Shown here piece after piece: positions 30,058 through 40,700 of a stretch of 64,000 nucleotides of DNA. The stretch lies in NCBI RefSeq assembly GCF_000426885.1, contig NZ_AUGF01000007.1, positions 1 through 64,000 on the forward strand, read 5' to 3'. The DNA comes from Moraxella caprae DSM 19149 (GTDB lineage Bacteria; Pseudomonadota; Gammaproteobacteria; Pseudomonadales; Moraxellaceae). Numbering within the stretch: the first letter of the stretch is position 1; every line of letters starts with the position of its first letter. The notes under the pieces were generated by a model, which was given only the letters and a program-made list of their open reading frames with translations, did no database searches and was not told the DNA's origin. A program made the position numbers and the translations under genes.

Positions 30058-33000
30058 TTAGCCAACGATTTGCATGAGCCTTTCAAAGCTATCCACCACG
30101 TCATATTTGACCTGACCGCCTTGCTCGTTTAGTGTCTCAAAAAAACGTCTGGCACTGTCAATTTTGTGCTTTTCGTCCGTTCTTAGACTACCCTCTTTAT
30201 GCGAGCCTTTGGTTTCGGCAACAAAATACACATGGCGTACCGCCCCATGACGAAACGCAATCGCCCAATCAGGATTGTAGCCACCAAAGGGCGTGGGAAT
30301 TTGAAATTTGTCGGGCAATTTGGCATAAACCGCTACTTCGTCCGCACCGTCTAAGGCTTTGGCGAATTTTTGTTCAATTTCAGAATCAGTAGGCACATAG
30401 TCCAAGACGTGCTTGGTTGCCAAAAAACTGTCTTTGTTGATTGGTGTATTTGCCATAAAAATCTCATTGGTCTTGTGGCGTTTGTCCAGCAGATGATAAC
30501 TAAGATTCTGCACGAGCATGACCGCTTGGGTGTCATTGATAAGCTGACTGACTTTATTGATAAAGCTCTCGGGATTGTATTTGTACTGCAAAAACACCAC
30601 AGGCGATATGCCTTGCAAAATCTCCACCACTGTTTTGCGAGTTAGATTGGTCTTTTTGGCGACATCGCCCACAAGGTCGTAGCGTAGTGTGGTCGTCATG
30701 GCAATATCGGCACGCACTCGTTTGGTGGTGGCATTGTCAAAGGCTTGGCTGCTGTCTAAGTCGGACAAAGACAAAGAATCCTTTTGACTGCTTTGGGCGA
30801 TGGTATAGCTTAGTTTTGGTACAAACTGATTGCCAAGCGTTCTGTTCTCAGTTTCTATCGCTCGTATGCTTTGGTGGATAAGTTTGTCGCTGTCTAGGCG
30901 AATTTGAAATGTGGCTTTTTGGTTGATGGTCTGCCACAACGCCAAAAATTCTTGCTTAGCAAGGTTGGCATTGCTGGGATTTGTGATTTTAGCATCGCTG
31001 TTGTCAATCATATTATCCAAAGCGGACGCATCAAGCACGCTGTCAATCAGCCCAAATACCGCCTGTGCCTTGTCCGCCAAATTCTCAGGTAACGCAGGTA
31101 ATTCCCCTGCACTTTTGGCGTCTTGATAACTTGGCAATAGATAGTCGTTGTCATCAATAAAATCATGCTTTGACAGATACTTATGAATCTGCTTTGCCTC
31201 GGTCTCGCTGATGATGTGCTGTTGCCCATGAACCCTTAGCACTTTGCCCTTAAAAAATTCTGGCGTGGCTTGGCTTGTTCTTGATGTCAGGCTTTGGCGA
31301 ATCTCGCTTTGCAAATTTTTGGCAAAGTCGGTATAGCTTTCGTTGGTTACGACTGTTAAGTTATTGATTTTGTGAACGTCCGATAAACCACCAAAAAAAT
31401 TGCTGTCCATACGCACGCCGTCTTTATTGACTGCCAAACGCAGTCCACGCCCCACCTCTTGTCGTCTGGATATGGTGTTGTCGGAGTGTTTTAGGGTGCA
31501 GATGACAAACACATTGGGATTGTCCCAGCCCTCACGTAAGGCAGAATGGCTAAAAATAAAACGGGTCGGCTCATCAAAGGACAGCAGACGCTCTTTGTCT
31601 TTTAAAATCAGCTCATAAGCATCCTTATCATCGGAAGTATATTCCTCTGATTTTTTGATTTGGGGGTCGGTCAGTCGTTTGGACTTTTTGTCCACGCTAA
31701 AATAGCCGTTGTGCGTTTGGCTTGTGGCGATACCACGCAAATATTCCTGATAAGGGTCGTTTTGTAAATTCAAATCTAAATACGCCTCTACCGCCTTGTC
31801 GTATTCTTGCTCAAAAATCTTGGCATATTCGCCTGCTACTGATTGATTATTTTCATCATACAAGCGGTATTTGGCGACTTCATCAATAAAAAACAGACTT
31901 AGCACCTTAATGCCTTGGCGATACAGCAACGCCTCTTTTTCTAAATGAGCCAAAATACACTCACGAATCTGAATGGTACGCAACGTGGTCTCGCCCACAT
32001 CGCCCACCGCCTGCCCAAGGGCAACCGACACGCCATTGGCAAACTCAATCACGCCAATCCGTGCATCTATCTCCGAGACGATGTAGCCACGGTACTGCTC
32101 AGACTCGCCTGATAGCGTGTACAAATCATCGCCCTTACCCACTTTGCGGACGGCTCGCCTAAACCCTGTGGCAGATTTGATTTCAAGTTCAAGCTGGGCG
32201 GTGGGGGCGGATGTTGAGATGTTGATACGCTGTAAGTACAAGTAGCCATTGACCCCTGACAGTCCTTTGACTTCTATGCCTTTGACCGTGATTTTTTTGA
32301 CAAGTCGCCCATTATAAGCATCCAAAGCGTCCAGTCTATGCACAAGGTTGTACTGTTTTTTGTGGGTGGCGGAGTATCGCAGGATAAACAAAGGCTTGAA
32401 ATTAGCAAGCGATGACAACGTCTTGTCAGCTTGCATTTTTTGCGGTTCGTCTAGGATAAGAATGGGACGGTTTTTGGCGATGACATCAATGGGACGGCGA
32501 GAACCAAAGTCATCAAGCTCATCATAAATCCGTCTGTTGTCTTTGCCTGTGGCGTTAAAGGCTTGCACGTTGATGACCATGACGCTTATCTCGTTGGTGG
32601 CACTAAACGTATCTAATTGGTGTAAGTTTTTTGAGTCATAAATAAAAAAGCGTATCTTTTTGTGATACTCTTCATAAAAATGCTCTGCCGTCATCTGCAA
32701 CGTCTTGTACACGCCCTCACGAATGGCAATGCTTGGCACCACGATGATAAATTTGCCCCAACCATAGCGGGCATTTAGCTCAAACATCGTACGAATATAG
32801 CAATACGTCTTGCCTGTGCCTGTCTCCATTTCCACATCAAGGTTTATCATCGCCCCTGTCAGATTGGCAGGTTTGCCTTTTTCTTTGTCACTATTGATAA
32901 GCTCGTCAGATAGGGGTAGGTTTTGTGTACGCTGAACGGCTTGGATATTGGCGAGAATGTGGCATGAGTCAGCCAAGGGAGCATTGGCAAAGCCCGTCTC

Positions 33001-33177
33001 GTCTATCTCATCAAAACTGCCTTGGGTTGCCCCAAACAGTTGCCCTTGTCCTACGCCCTGCATACCCACATCACGGCGGTATGACAGCCCCGACTGATAT
33101 GGCTGTCCGACAAAGCAATCACTCACAGCACTAACCGCCTTGTGCTGATAAGGCAAGGCATTAAAACGGATTTTCAT
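30058..33177 (-). CDS. res: Type III restriction enzyme, Res subunit
   Basis: A 1039-residue SF2 helicase plus nuclease. Walker A is ETGTGKT (residues 118-124), the DEAD-type box is DEPQ (243-246), and motif VI is in ISRRQEVGRGLRLAVN. The C-terminal part holds a PD-(D/E)xK nuclease centre, YNPDWAIAFRHG followed by FVAETKG. Res cleaves DNA in complex with Mod after ATP-driven sliding. Its start is 9 bp after the mod stop. It is the last gene of the five-gene operon and ends at a shared terminator. Length and motifs appear intact. Confidence 0.93.
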   Translation of the reverse strand: MKIRFNALPYQHKAVSAVSDCFVGQPYQSGLSYRRDVGMQGVGQGQLFGATQGSFDEIDETGFANAPLADSCHILANIQAVQRTQNLPLSDELINSDKEKGKPANLTGAMINLDVEMETGTGKTYCYIRTMFELNARYGWGKFIIVVPSIAIREGVYKTLQMTAEHFYEEYHKKIRFFIYDSKNLHQLDTFSATNEISVMVINVQAFNATGKDNRRIYDELDDFGSRRPIDVIAKNRPILILDEPQKMQADKTLSSLANFKPLFILRYSATHKKQYNLVHRLDALDAYNGRLVKKITVKGIEVKGLSGVNGYLYLQRINISTSAPTAQLELEIKSATGFRRAVRKVGKGDDLYTLSGESEQYRGYIVSEIDARIGVIEFANGVSVALGQAVGDVGETTLRTIQIRECILAHLEKEALLYRQGIKVLSLFFIDEVAKYRLYDENNQSVAGEYAKIFEQEYDKAVEAYLDLNLQNDPYQEYLRGIATSQTHNGYFSVDKKSKRLTDPQIKKSEEYTSDDKDAYELILKDKERLLSFDEPTRFIFSHSALREGWDNPNVFVICTLKHSDNTISRRQEVGRGLRLAVNKDGVRMDSNFFGGLSDVHKINNLTVVTNESYTDFAKNLQSEIRQSLTSRTSQATPEFFKGKVLRVHGQQHIISETEAKQIHKYLSKHDFIDDNDYLLPSYQDAKSAGELPALPENLADKAQAVFGLIDSVLDASALDNMIDNSDAKITNPSNANLAKQEFLALWQTINQKATFQIRLDSDKLIHQSIRAIETENRTLGNQFVPKLSYTIAQSSQKDSLSLSDLDSSQAFDNATTKRVRADIAMTTTLRYDLVGDVAKKTNLTRKTVVEILQGISPVVFLQYKYNPESFINKVSQLINDTQAVMLVQNLSYHLLDKRHKTNEIFMANTPINKDSFLATKHVLDYVPTDSEIEQKFAKALDGADEVAVYAKLPDKFQIPTPFGGYNPDWAIAFRHGAVRHVYFVAETKGSHKEGSLRTDEKHKIDSARRFFETLNEQGGQVKYDVVDSFERLMQIVG

Positions 33178-33186
33178 CTTGCTCTC

Positions 33187-35055
33187 CTAAATAAATCTCA
33201 CGTCCGTCTGTGCTGACAACTGCCCAAACCGCTCTTTGATGTTGGTTTTGTCTTGGTCGTAGGTGATGGCACGCTCCGATGACACAAAACGCAGTGCAGC
33301 GACTTTGGCAACTTCATCAACGATAGTGGTGCTAAGTCCGTCAAAGCACGCCACAAGCGAATTGCCTGCCACAAAATACACGCTCTGTCCGTCTATGGTG
33401 CGACAGTCAATCGGTAGCGACAACGGCACGCCAAAATCTAACATGACTTGAAACAACAAATCCTCGTCCGTGCGGTCGTCCTTGATGTGGCTTGTCATCT
33501 CAACCAAATCCGCCTGAGTTAGGGCATGGGGCTGGTAATACACGTCTTTCATGTTGGAGCTGTCTATTTTTAGGACACGAAAGCCTGTATCCACATGGGG
33601 GTGGTCGGTGCTGATTTTTGCTCCTGCTCGGCGGATACGTTCTTTGCTAATCTCGGCAATGGTGGCAAACCCTGCCTTATGAGCCTCTGATTTGACATCG
33701 GTAGGCTCGGGCAGTTGCACCATGATAAATTTGCGATTGCCTCCGTCCTCGGCATTAAGTTGCATAACCGCATGGGCGGTCGTGGCAGATCCTGCAAAAA
33801 AGTCTAGGATTAGGGCGTTTTTGTCCTGTGAAGATATTCTTATTAAACGCTCAATCAAATCAACGGGTTTTGGGTAGTCAAATAATTTTTGATTATCAAA
33901 AAGAGACTTTACTAATCGTGCACCTGTATCATTTTTTATGTCTTCAAGCCAAGTGGAAAAAAGTTTTAGTCCGCTAGCCTCATCTTTGTAGACTTTTTCA
34001 TAAGCAATCCACTCATTGCTATCCTTTTTAACAAATTCAACTTTATTGCTATTGATAGCTTCTTGCATTGTTGATTTCCCCCAACGCCAACAACCTTCTT
34101 CATTGGCTGTTAACATTGGATATACATCTGACCCATCGGGAGCTGTAATTGCATAAAATAAATTAGGTCTATCTGAACGTTTGCTATTTTCTCCCCATTT
34201 TCTTAATAGCTGTGTCTTGTACTCACGCCCTTGCTCATCTACTTTGTTAAAGCCCGAAAGTTCTTGAATATCCTTACCAACTTTAAGATGTCTAACATCT
34301 TTGGCAATCATTAGAATAAATTCATGAGTAATTGCCAGATGTGAACTATCCTGCCTGCCTCCACTTCCTTTTCTTAAAATACTAGCAACAAAATTATCCG
34401 CCCCAAACACTTCATCACATAAGCGTTTTAAATTTGCCTGTTCATTGTCATCAATACTGATAAAAATCACACCGTCATCTGCCAAAAGATTTCTGGCAAG
34501 TTTTAGCCGTGCATACATCATAGACAGCCAGTCGGAGTGAAAGCGTCCATTGCTTTCGGTGTTGATGGTTAGGCGGTTGCCGATGTCGTCATATTGCTCG
34601 GATTTGGCAAGGTAGTCCTCGCTGTCGGTGGCAAAGTCGTCATTATAGATAAAGTCGTTGCCGGTGTTATAAGGCGGGTCAATGTATATCATCTTAACCG
34701 CCCCAAGGTAGGTGTCTTGGAGCAGTTTTAGGGCGTCTAGGTTGTCGCCCTCTATAAAAAGATTTTGGGTGGTGTCAAACTGCACGCTCTCATCTTTGTA
34801 TGGTCGTAAGGTCTTGTAAATGGGGCGGTTAGCGGTGAGTATTGCCTCACGTTTGCCCACCCAATCTAGACGGTAGCGTTCTTGACTGCCCTCCACGATG
34901 GACGATGACAGCTCTTGGCGAAGTAGCTCAAAGTCAATGGCAGGGGCGGTGTTGCCGTGTTCGTCTGTGTGTTCGGTGAGCACGTTTGGAAACAGCTCGG
35001 CGATTTTGGCGATGTTTTGGCAGGTTAGGTCGGGAGAGTGGAGTTTTAGGGTCAT
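33187..35055 (-). CDS. mod: Type III DNA methyltransferase, Mod subunit (N6-adenine, beta class)
   Basis: A 622-residue protein. Motif IV DPPYN (126-130) comes before motif I LDFFAGSATT (418-427), the beta-class order, with the target recognition domain between them (about 215-400). Mod sets the recognition site and is needed for both methylation and restriction. No simple repeat lies inside the reading frame, unlike the known phase-variable mod genes, but four 13-bp repeats lie 20 bp upstream of the ATG. The part encoding the recognition domain (roughly 33850-34450) looks more AT-rich than the rest, as expected for exchange of that domain. Confidence 0.93.
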   Translation of the reverse strand: MTLKLHSPDLTCQNIAKIAELFPNVLTEHTDEHGNTAPAIDFELLRQELSSSIVEGSQERYRLDWVGKREAILTANRPIYKTLRPYKDESVQFDTTQNLFIEGDNLDALKLLQDTYLGAVKMIYIDPPYNTGNDFIYNDDFATDSEDYLAKSEQYDDIGNRLTINTESNGRFHSDWLSMMYARLKLARNLLADDGVIFISIDDNEQANLKRLCDEVFGADNFVASILRKGSGGRQDSSHLAITHEFILMIAKDVRHLKVGKDIQELSGFNKVDEQGREYKTQLLRKWGENSKRSDRPNLFYAITAPDGSDVYPMLTANEEGCWRWGKSTMQEAINSNKVEFVKKDSNEWIAYEKVYKDEASGLKLFSTWLEDIKNDTGARLVKSLFDNQKLFDYPKPVDLIERLIRISSQDKNALILDFFAGSATTAHAVMQLNAEDGGNRKFIMVQLPEPTDVKSEAHKAGFATIAEISKERIRRAGAKISTDHPHVDTGFRVLKIDSSNMKDVYYQPHALTQADLVEMTSHIKDDRTDEDLLFQVMLDFGVPLSLPIDCRTIDGQSVYFVAGNSLVACFDGLSTTIVDEVAKVAALRFVSSERAITYDQDKTNIKERFGQLSAQTDVRFI

Positions 35056-35074
35056 GGGAAATCCTTGGGGTTGG

Positions 35075-35133
35075 TACTTATTACATGTACTTATTACATG
35101 TACTTATTACATGTACTTATTACATGTACTTAT
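35075..35133. repeat. Four 13-bp tandem repeats upstream of mod
   Basis: TACTTATTACATG is repeated four times without change (35075-35126) and followed by a partial TACTTAT (35127-35133). On the coding strand the unit is CATGTAATAAGTA, and each junction creates a TACATGTA palindrome. The array starts inside the last codons of the AlbA_2 gene, whose stop TAA (35120-35122) is part of a unit, and ends 20 bp before the mod ATG. Perfect identity suggests recent expansion. Changes in copy number would alter the spacing between the two genes without changing either protein. Confidence 0.95.
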
Positions 35134-37051
35134 CATGTTGTGCTAAGAAAAGTTTGCCTTGTTCGGTGGTGAAGTAGGTTTGTTTTTTGCTGTTTGGGCT
35201 TTCTGGAAAGCTAAATGCCAAAAACCCACGCTTTACAAGCTCAGAGATGTAGCGATTTCTAATGCCGTCTTTGTTTTTTTGTAAAAAATGTGCAATTTGG
35301 GCAGATGATAAGGGCTGTTCTGCACACAAAGACAGTATTTGTTCCTGTGTTTGTTGCTTGACGTTTAGTGGCGTCGGTAGTATGTCTGTTGGATTAACTC
35401 CGGCATTGGGCTTGTTAAGTCCGGTGTTGGGGTTGGTGGTTGTGATGATAGAGCCGTCCGTTTTGGCGTTAGGTGTGCCAATCGGGGCATCCAAGGGTGT
35501 GTCGGATAAGCTAAATAAGTCGGTAGGGTTGGTGTCTGCTAGCCTATAAACTGTACCTGTCCCTTTACCTGACTTTTGGAGCATGTTTTTTTGTATCAAC
35601 TGTCTAAGCAGTTTGGTAATGTCTGTGGGGTGTATGCCCAAGAGCTTTTGTAGGCGTGTATTGGTGCTGGTTGTTTCCATTTTTATGGTAGCCAGCACCA
35701 CTCTTTCATCTTGGTTAAGTGTGTCAAACGTGTGTCCGAACTGTATCATCAAATCGTTAATGATGTTTTGGGGGTATAGACTGGCGATTTTTAATTTGAC
35801 AAGGGTTTGGTGATTGGGTTCTCGTCTTTCTTCAAAGGTGGGTTTTTGCCAATGTTGTTCCGCCCAACTGTCGTGAATGATTTGAATGCCCGTGCCTGCT
35901 TGCTCACAAGCCTTAATAAGGCGGAACATCTGCTGTAATTTTCGGTTGCGACAGTCGCTACTGCCAGTATGTTCTAGGGCATACTGGGCAGAAATACGCA
36001 TGGTGCCAGGGTTGGAAAAGCAAAACTCATGTTCGTATTTTTCTACCAAAATAGGCATGCGGTCGGCATAATTGGCGTGAATGAGACAGTTGACCAACGC
36101 CTCTCGTAGAGCGTTATGTACAGGCGTTTCATCTTGGCGTATGCCGTCTTTTAGGGCAAATGGCACATCTAGCCCTTGCGGTAAACGGTAGGCAACATGG
36201 CGATAAAAGTCAAAAAGATTGCCTGACCAGTTGCCGTCTAGGGCTAGGCGATGGCTCCAACGGGGGTTGTCATTCAGATGTTCTCTATAATCCACAAAAT
36301 AATTGGGGAAAATATCCTGAATGGCAGACAATTGCCCAAACATCAACAGACCTGCTTTGGTAATGCCACCAATCTTTTTTGAGCGGTTGACGCCATAGGC
36401 TCCGATTTGTTGCAAAAACTTTTGGGTATCGTAGCTGTTAAAGGATGAGTTGGGGTTTAGATTGGTATAGATTTGGCGATAGTCTTGTACAGAAGTTAAA
36501 TCCAAATCATCAAGTGTATAATGTTCTAACACTTCATCATCACGATTTTCCAATTGTTTTTCAGCGATGAGCAGATTTACTTTGTCATCATCTAGCCGAT
36601 AATCGCCCTCATGTTGGCGAATAAAGGTGTTGCCATAAGGATTTTCGGTTAAATGAACAGGTTGTTGGGTGCGTTTGGCTCGGGGGACGGCTACTAGCAT
36701 GACCGTTTTGTCATCAATTTGCCATTCGTGTATATCACTGTCGCTCAAAAGATTGGTGCTAACTTTCTTTTTGTTGTTTAGATTGTCAAAAAGCTCTTTT
36801 TTGACTTTGGCAACATCGACAATGCCTTGTACCTCAAACTGCCCATTTTTTTCTTTGACACCAAGCACAACCACACCGCCATTGGTGTTGGCAAAAGCAC
36901 TGTAACTTTCCCAAAAAGCACTGGGCAAACCGCCTCTGCCGTCTTTTCCTGTGGCAAGTTTACATTCTATTTCTATGCTTTCTTGTAGTATGTCTAAGTG
37001 GTTGCTGTCAATGCTATTGATGATGTCATTGATAAGATAGTGAGTGTTCAT
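35120..37051 (-). CDS. AlbA_2 (Schlafen-like) domain protein with GHKL-type ATPase region
   Basis: A 643-residue protein. The N-terminal AlbA_2 domain is seen as ESIEIECKLATGKDG then FWESYSAFANTNGG then VVVLGVKEKNG (about 25-75). The middle shows the HATPase_c_4 region, REALVNCLIHANYADR then FSNPGTMRI. A helix-turn-helix region (LQKLLGIHPTDITKLLRQLI) and a second predicted winged helix near the C-terminus follow. Such proteins are often annotated as transcriptional regulators, but here the gene lies inside an R-M operon, between DUF4391 and mod, so it may be a structural or regulatory part of the system. The C-terminus is encoded by the 13-bp repeat array. Confidence 0.8.
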   Translation of the reverse strand: MNTHYLINDIINSIDSNHLDILQESIEIECKLATGKDGRGGLPSAFWESYSAFANTNGGVVVLGVKEKNGQFEVQGIVDVAKVKKELFDNLNNKKKVSTNLLSDSDIHEWQIDDKTVMLVAVPRAKRTQQPVHLTENPYGNTFIRQHEGDYRLDDDKVNLLIAEKQLENRDDEVLEHYTLDDLDLTSVQDYRQIYTNLNPNSSFNSYDTQKFLQQIGAYGVNRSKKIGGITKAGLLMFGQLSAIQDIFPNYFVDYREHLNDNPRWSHRLALDGNWSGNLFDFYRHVAYRLPQGLDVPFALKDGIRQDETPVHNALREALVNCLIHANYADRMPILVEKYEHEFCFSNPGTMRISAQYALEHTGSSDCRNRKLQQMFRLIKACEQAGTGIQIIHDSWAEQHWQKPTFEERREPNHQTLVKLKIASLYPQNIINDLMIQFGHTFDTLNQDERVVLATIKMETTSTNTRLQKLLGIHPTDITKLLRQLIQKNMLQKSGKGTGTVYRLADTNPTDLFSLSDTPLDAPIGTPNAKTDGSIITTTNPNTGLNKPNAGVNPTDILPTPLNVKQQTQEQILSLCAEQPLSSAQIAHFLQKNKDGIRNRYISELVKRGFLAFSFPESPNSKKQTYFTTEQGKLFLAQHDKYM

Positions 37052-37085
37052 TGTGATAAGTTATGATTGGGTGAATTGTGCTATT

Positions 37086-37751
37086 TTACACCAAATTAAG
37101 CTGTCTTTGTATGGCTTGTATCTCACTGTTGATTTGTACTTTGCGATTGAACTGTTTTTCTTTGGCAAGTTTGGCGGTGAGTTTGGTCAGCTGTTTTTGT
37201 AGCTGGTGAGTTTGGCGTGCTTTTTGTAGGTTTTGGGGTAAATTACTGGCAAAAGAGCCTGTTGGTGCTGGGCAGGGTAATAGTGTATGAATAAAATAAG
37301 CGTACAGCTCATCTAAATTGGGCAATATCGGCAAATCAGCACTTGGTACATTTGCCAAATCTTTTGATGTGTAATAGTCGTCCAAGACAAGTTTGTCTTT
37401 GTCGGCAAGATTTTGGCGTTTGTAGGTGGCAGTTTGGTGGATACTGCCATTTGGGTGGTGGCTTTCAAAGATGATGGGGCTTGGTATCAGCCTGTCTATA
37501 TATGCCAAGATGTCGGTATTTAGAGTGTTTGTGCGTGTGATAAGATGAAAAATCTGAATCTCCGCCACGTCTTTGCCTGCATCGATGTTTAGTGTGGCAG
37601 GCGAGAGCTTGTTTGCCCAAATGATTTTTTCTATCTCTTGGGTAAACAGTCGCTGTATGCGAGCATTGGCATTGCCTTGTTCATAAAATCGGCTTTTGGC
37701 GATGACTTGCCCGACTTTGGTGGTGATAGGATAGTGGTGGCGAATGTTCAT
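37086..37751 (-). CDS. DUF4391 family protein
   Basis: A 221-residue soluble protein. The N-terminal half (ARIQRLFTQEIEKIIWANKL then SPATLNI) and the EIQIFHLI strand match my memory of the DUF4391 family, which is found beside SNF2/PLD-type helicases and type III R-M genes. The C-terminal 50 residues are predicted coiled coil (QKQLTKLTAKLAKEKQFNRK). It starts 6 bp after the helicase stop. Molecular function is unknown; association with the helicase is the likeliest role. Confidence 0.75.
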   Translation of the reverse strand: MNIRHHYPITTKVGQVIAKSRFYEQGNANARIQRLFTQEIEKIIWANKLSPATLNIDAGKDVAEIQIFHLITRTNTLNTDILAYIDRLIPSPIIFESHHPNGSIHQTATYKRQNLADKDKLVLDDYYTSKDLANVPSADLPILPNLDELYAYFIHTLLPCPAPTGSFASNLPQNLQKARQTHQLQKQLTKLTAKLAKEKQFNRKVQINSEIQAIQRQLNLV

Positions 37752-37757
37752 GATAAG

Positions 37758-40700
37758 CTACTCAATGACAAAAAAGTTGATAAGCTCAAAATCGTTCATT
37801 CCTGAAATCTCATGCTCTAAGGCTTGGGTATGGCGACTGCCAAACAGACTGTCAATGTCGCTTTGGGTTTGGCGGTCTTGGATATGGGCAATGGCATTGT
37901 CTAGTAAGACAGAATACTCGCTCATGTCTCGTCCGTCCTTGGTGCGGTCATTAAATGGCTCGTACACTAATGTAATGGGCGTGTCAGCATGACGACACGC
38001 CTGAGCGAGCAAATCTAGGAGATGTTTTGCTTTGGTGTGATTATAAAGTATCTTACCTGCTTTATTTAGATAAATGACAAAGTAAGGATACAAAGGGTTT
38101 TGTCCACCCAGCTCTTTTTTGGCATTTTTAAGTTTTAGCACAAAAACAACACCTGCACTTAGCCCATGCTCATCATTATGGGGTATCACGGTGTGCAGTC
38201 CGTGGGGTAGGCGTTTTATGGCGGGGTGCTTATCCAGATAGGCAAGTAGCTCCATGCGAAAATCATTAAGCCCCAAATCCGTGATAGACACGCCACCGCC
38301 CACGTCTTCTAAGTCTAGTACCTCATTTTGTAGGCGTTTTAGTTGCTCTTTGCGGTACGCCATGTCATGACTTTGGTGTTTTAGAATGTCATCATCGCCA
38401 GTGCTTGTCATATCCACAATCGCCATGCGATTCTCCACACGCTCTTTGAGATTGATGTACTCATCAAGGCTGATGTCTGGCCAATAATTGACAAGTTGAA
38501 TGCTATCATTGGGCGAACCGATACGGTCAATCCGCCCAAAACGCTGAATGATACGCACAGGATTCCAATGAATGTCGTAGTTAATAAGATAATCACAATC
38601 TTGCAAGTTCTGACCTTCTGAGATACAGTCAGTGGCTATCAAAATATCAATCACACGAGATTCGTTGGGAAAGATGTCCGCCTTTTGCTTGGATTGCGGC
38701 GAAAACAACGTCAATAACCCTTGCAAATCATAGCTTTTTTGGCTATTTGGCATTTTGCCAAGAGTGGAGTGGTTGTTTGTGCCTGTAATTTTGGCGGTAT
38801 GCAAACCAAAATGCGTTAAGAGATAAGCTGATACACTCTCATACAGATAATCAGCCGTATCAGCAAAGGCGGTAAAAACAATAACTTTTTTGTTGTCTGG
38901 GTTAATAGGGTGTTGGATTTTGTGGGTGATATGAGCGATAAGTTGTTGGAGCTTGGCATCTTTGTCGGTATTGATATGACAAATAATAGACAATAGCTCA
39001 TCAATCACTGCCATGTCGCCTTTTAAGGCACGCTCAAAACTTCGGGTATCCATGTCATCTAGGCGAATTTTTAGCACGCCACCAATCATATCTTCATCAT
39101 CGTCAATATTGGGCAACGCCACCTCGCCTGAGCCAATCTGCTTGCTATGAAAATCATCAATCTGCCCCAAAATATCGCTCATGAGCGTTTTTATTTTGGT
39201 TAGGGTTAGCCTAAACGCATGAACGGAGCTTTCAAGGCGTTTTAAGAGATTGACTGTCATCAAAGATTGTAGGCTTTTTTCACGGTCAGCTTGGCGAAAG
39301 CGAGAGCCTGTGCCTGTGGTGGTATCAAACAGTTCAGCATACTGTGCCAACCTGCTTGGCAAGATATAACCCATGGGGGCATAGACCGTCATCTTAATGC
39401 TGGCTAATAGCGTGTAAATGTCATTTAAGGCAATGTTATTATCCACACTAATACCACAGCGATAAGATAGGGGCTTGTGGCGAGTGGGGAATTTACCAAT
39501 GGCTTTGGTGTCATAAAAAGTTTGAATGTGCTTTCTTGAACGAGCAATGGTAACGCTATCTAAGAGCTTAAAAAAATCCAATTCTAGTTTGTTTAAAATG
39601 GCATCGGTTGTACGATACTCAGGCGGTAGCTTTGTCCATTCATTAAAGGTAGTTTGGGCTTTTCTAAATATTGTGTCTATGCTTTGATTGATGTCTAATT
39701 TATCTTCTAATAAACTACTATCGCCTTCATAAGCTAAGGCAAGTTGATTTTTTAGGTCGTTGAATTTATTATTAACAGGCGTAGCAGACAACATCAGCAC
39801 CTTGGTTTTTACCCCTTGGCGAATGATTTTATTCATCAAATGGTCGTAGCGGGTCTCTTTGTCTTTAAAATATTCTTTATTTCTAAAATTATGCGACTCA
39901 TCTATCACCACCAAATCATAATTTCCCCAGTTTATTTTGGACAAATCCATACCCAAAGTATGCCCCGATGTTCTAGATAGGTCGGTATGATACAAAACAT
40001 CATAATTAAATCGGTCTTTGGCAAAAATATTAGTGATGACATTGGTGTTATAACTTGTCCAATTATCACTTAACTTTTTGGGGCATAGCACCAAAACACT
40101 TTTATTTCTAAGTTCATAATATTTGATGACTGCCAAAGCACTAAAAGTCTTGCCCAGACCCACGCTATCGGCTAGGATACAGCCATTGAACTTTTCTAAC
40201 TTATTGATAATACCGATAACAGCATCTTTTTGAAATTCAAACAATTTTTGCCAAATAAGCGTATTTTGATAGCCCGTTTTATCATTAGGTAGATTGTCCT
40301 CATTGCTGTCGTCTAAAAATTCCTTAAACAAATGATACAATGCCAAAAAATAAATTTTTTGTGGGTCGTTTTCTTGATAAACTGACTCTATGTGGCGAAC
40401 GATTTCTTGGCTGACATCATGTGCTTTTGTGGGGTCGCACCATAACTGGTCAAATACCATTTCATGTTGTTTGACAGTATTGGCATCATTCATGACATAG
40501 ACAAAATTAGATAATGCATTGCTTTTTTGTAAACCCAGACCCATAGGCGTAAACCCTTGGGAGATTGGGGTGTATAAGAAATGATGATTTTCATATTTTA
40601 AGATACAAAAATTTTGTATGGATTGATTGCTGATATTGGACTTAAAAGTGGCTTTTTGCCTTATCCAATTAGCACACTCTTTGGCAATGGCTTTTTGATT

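Noticed and set aside
35075-35133. CRISPR-like repeat array
   Set aside because: The 13-bp units are directly adjacent, without spacers, and no cas genes are present.
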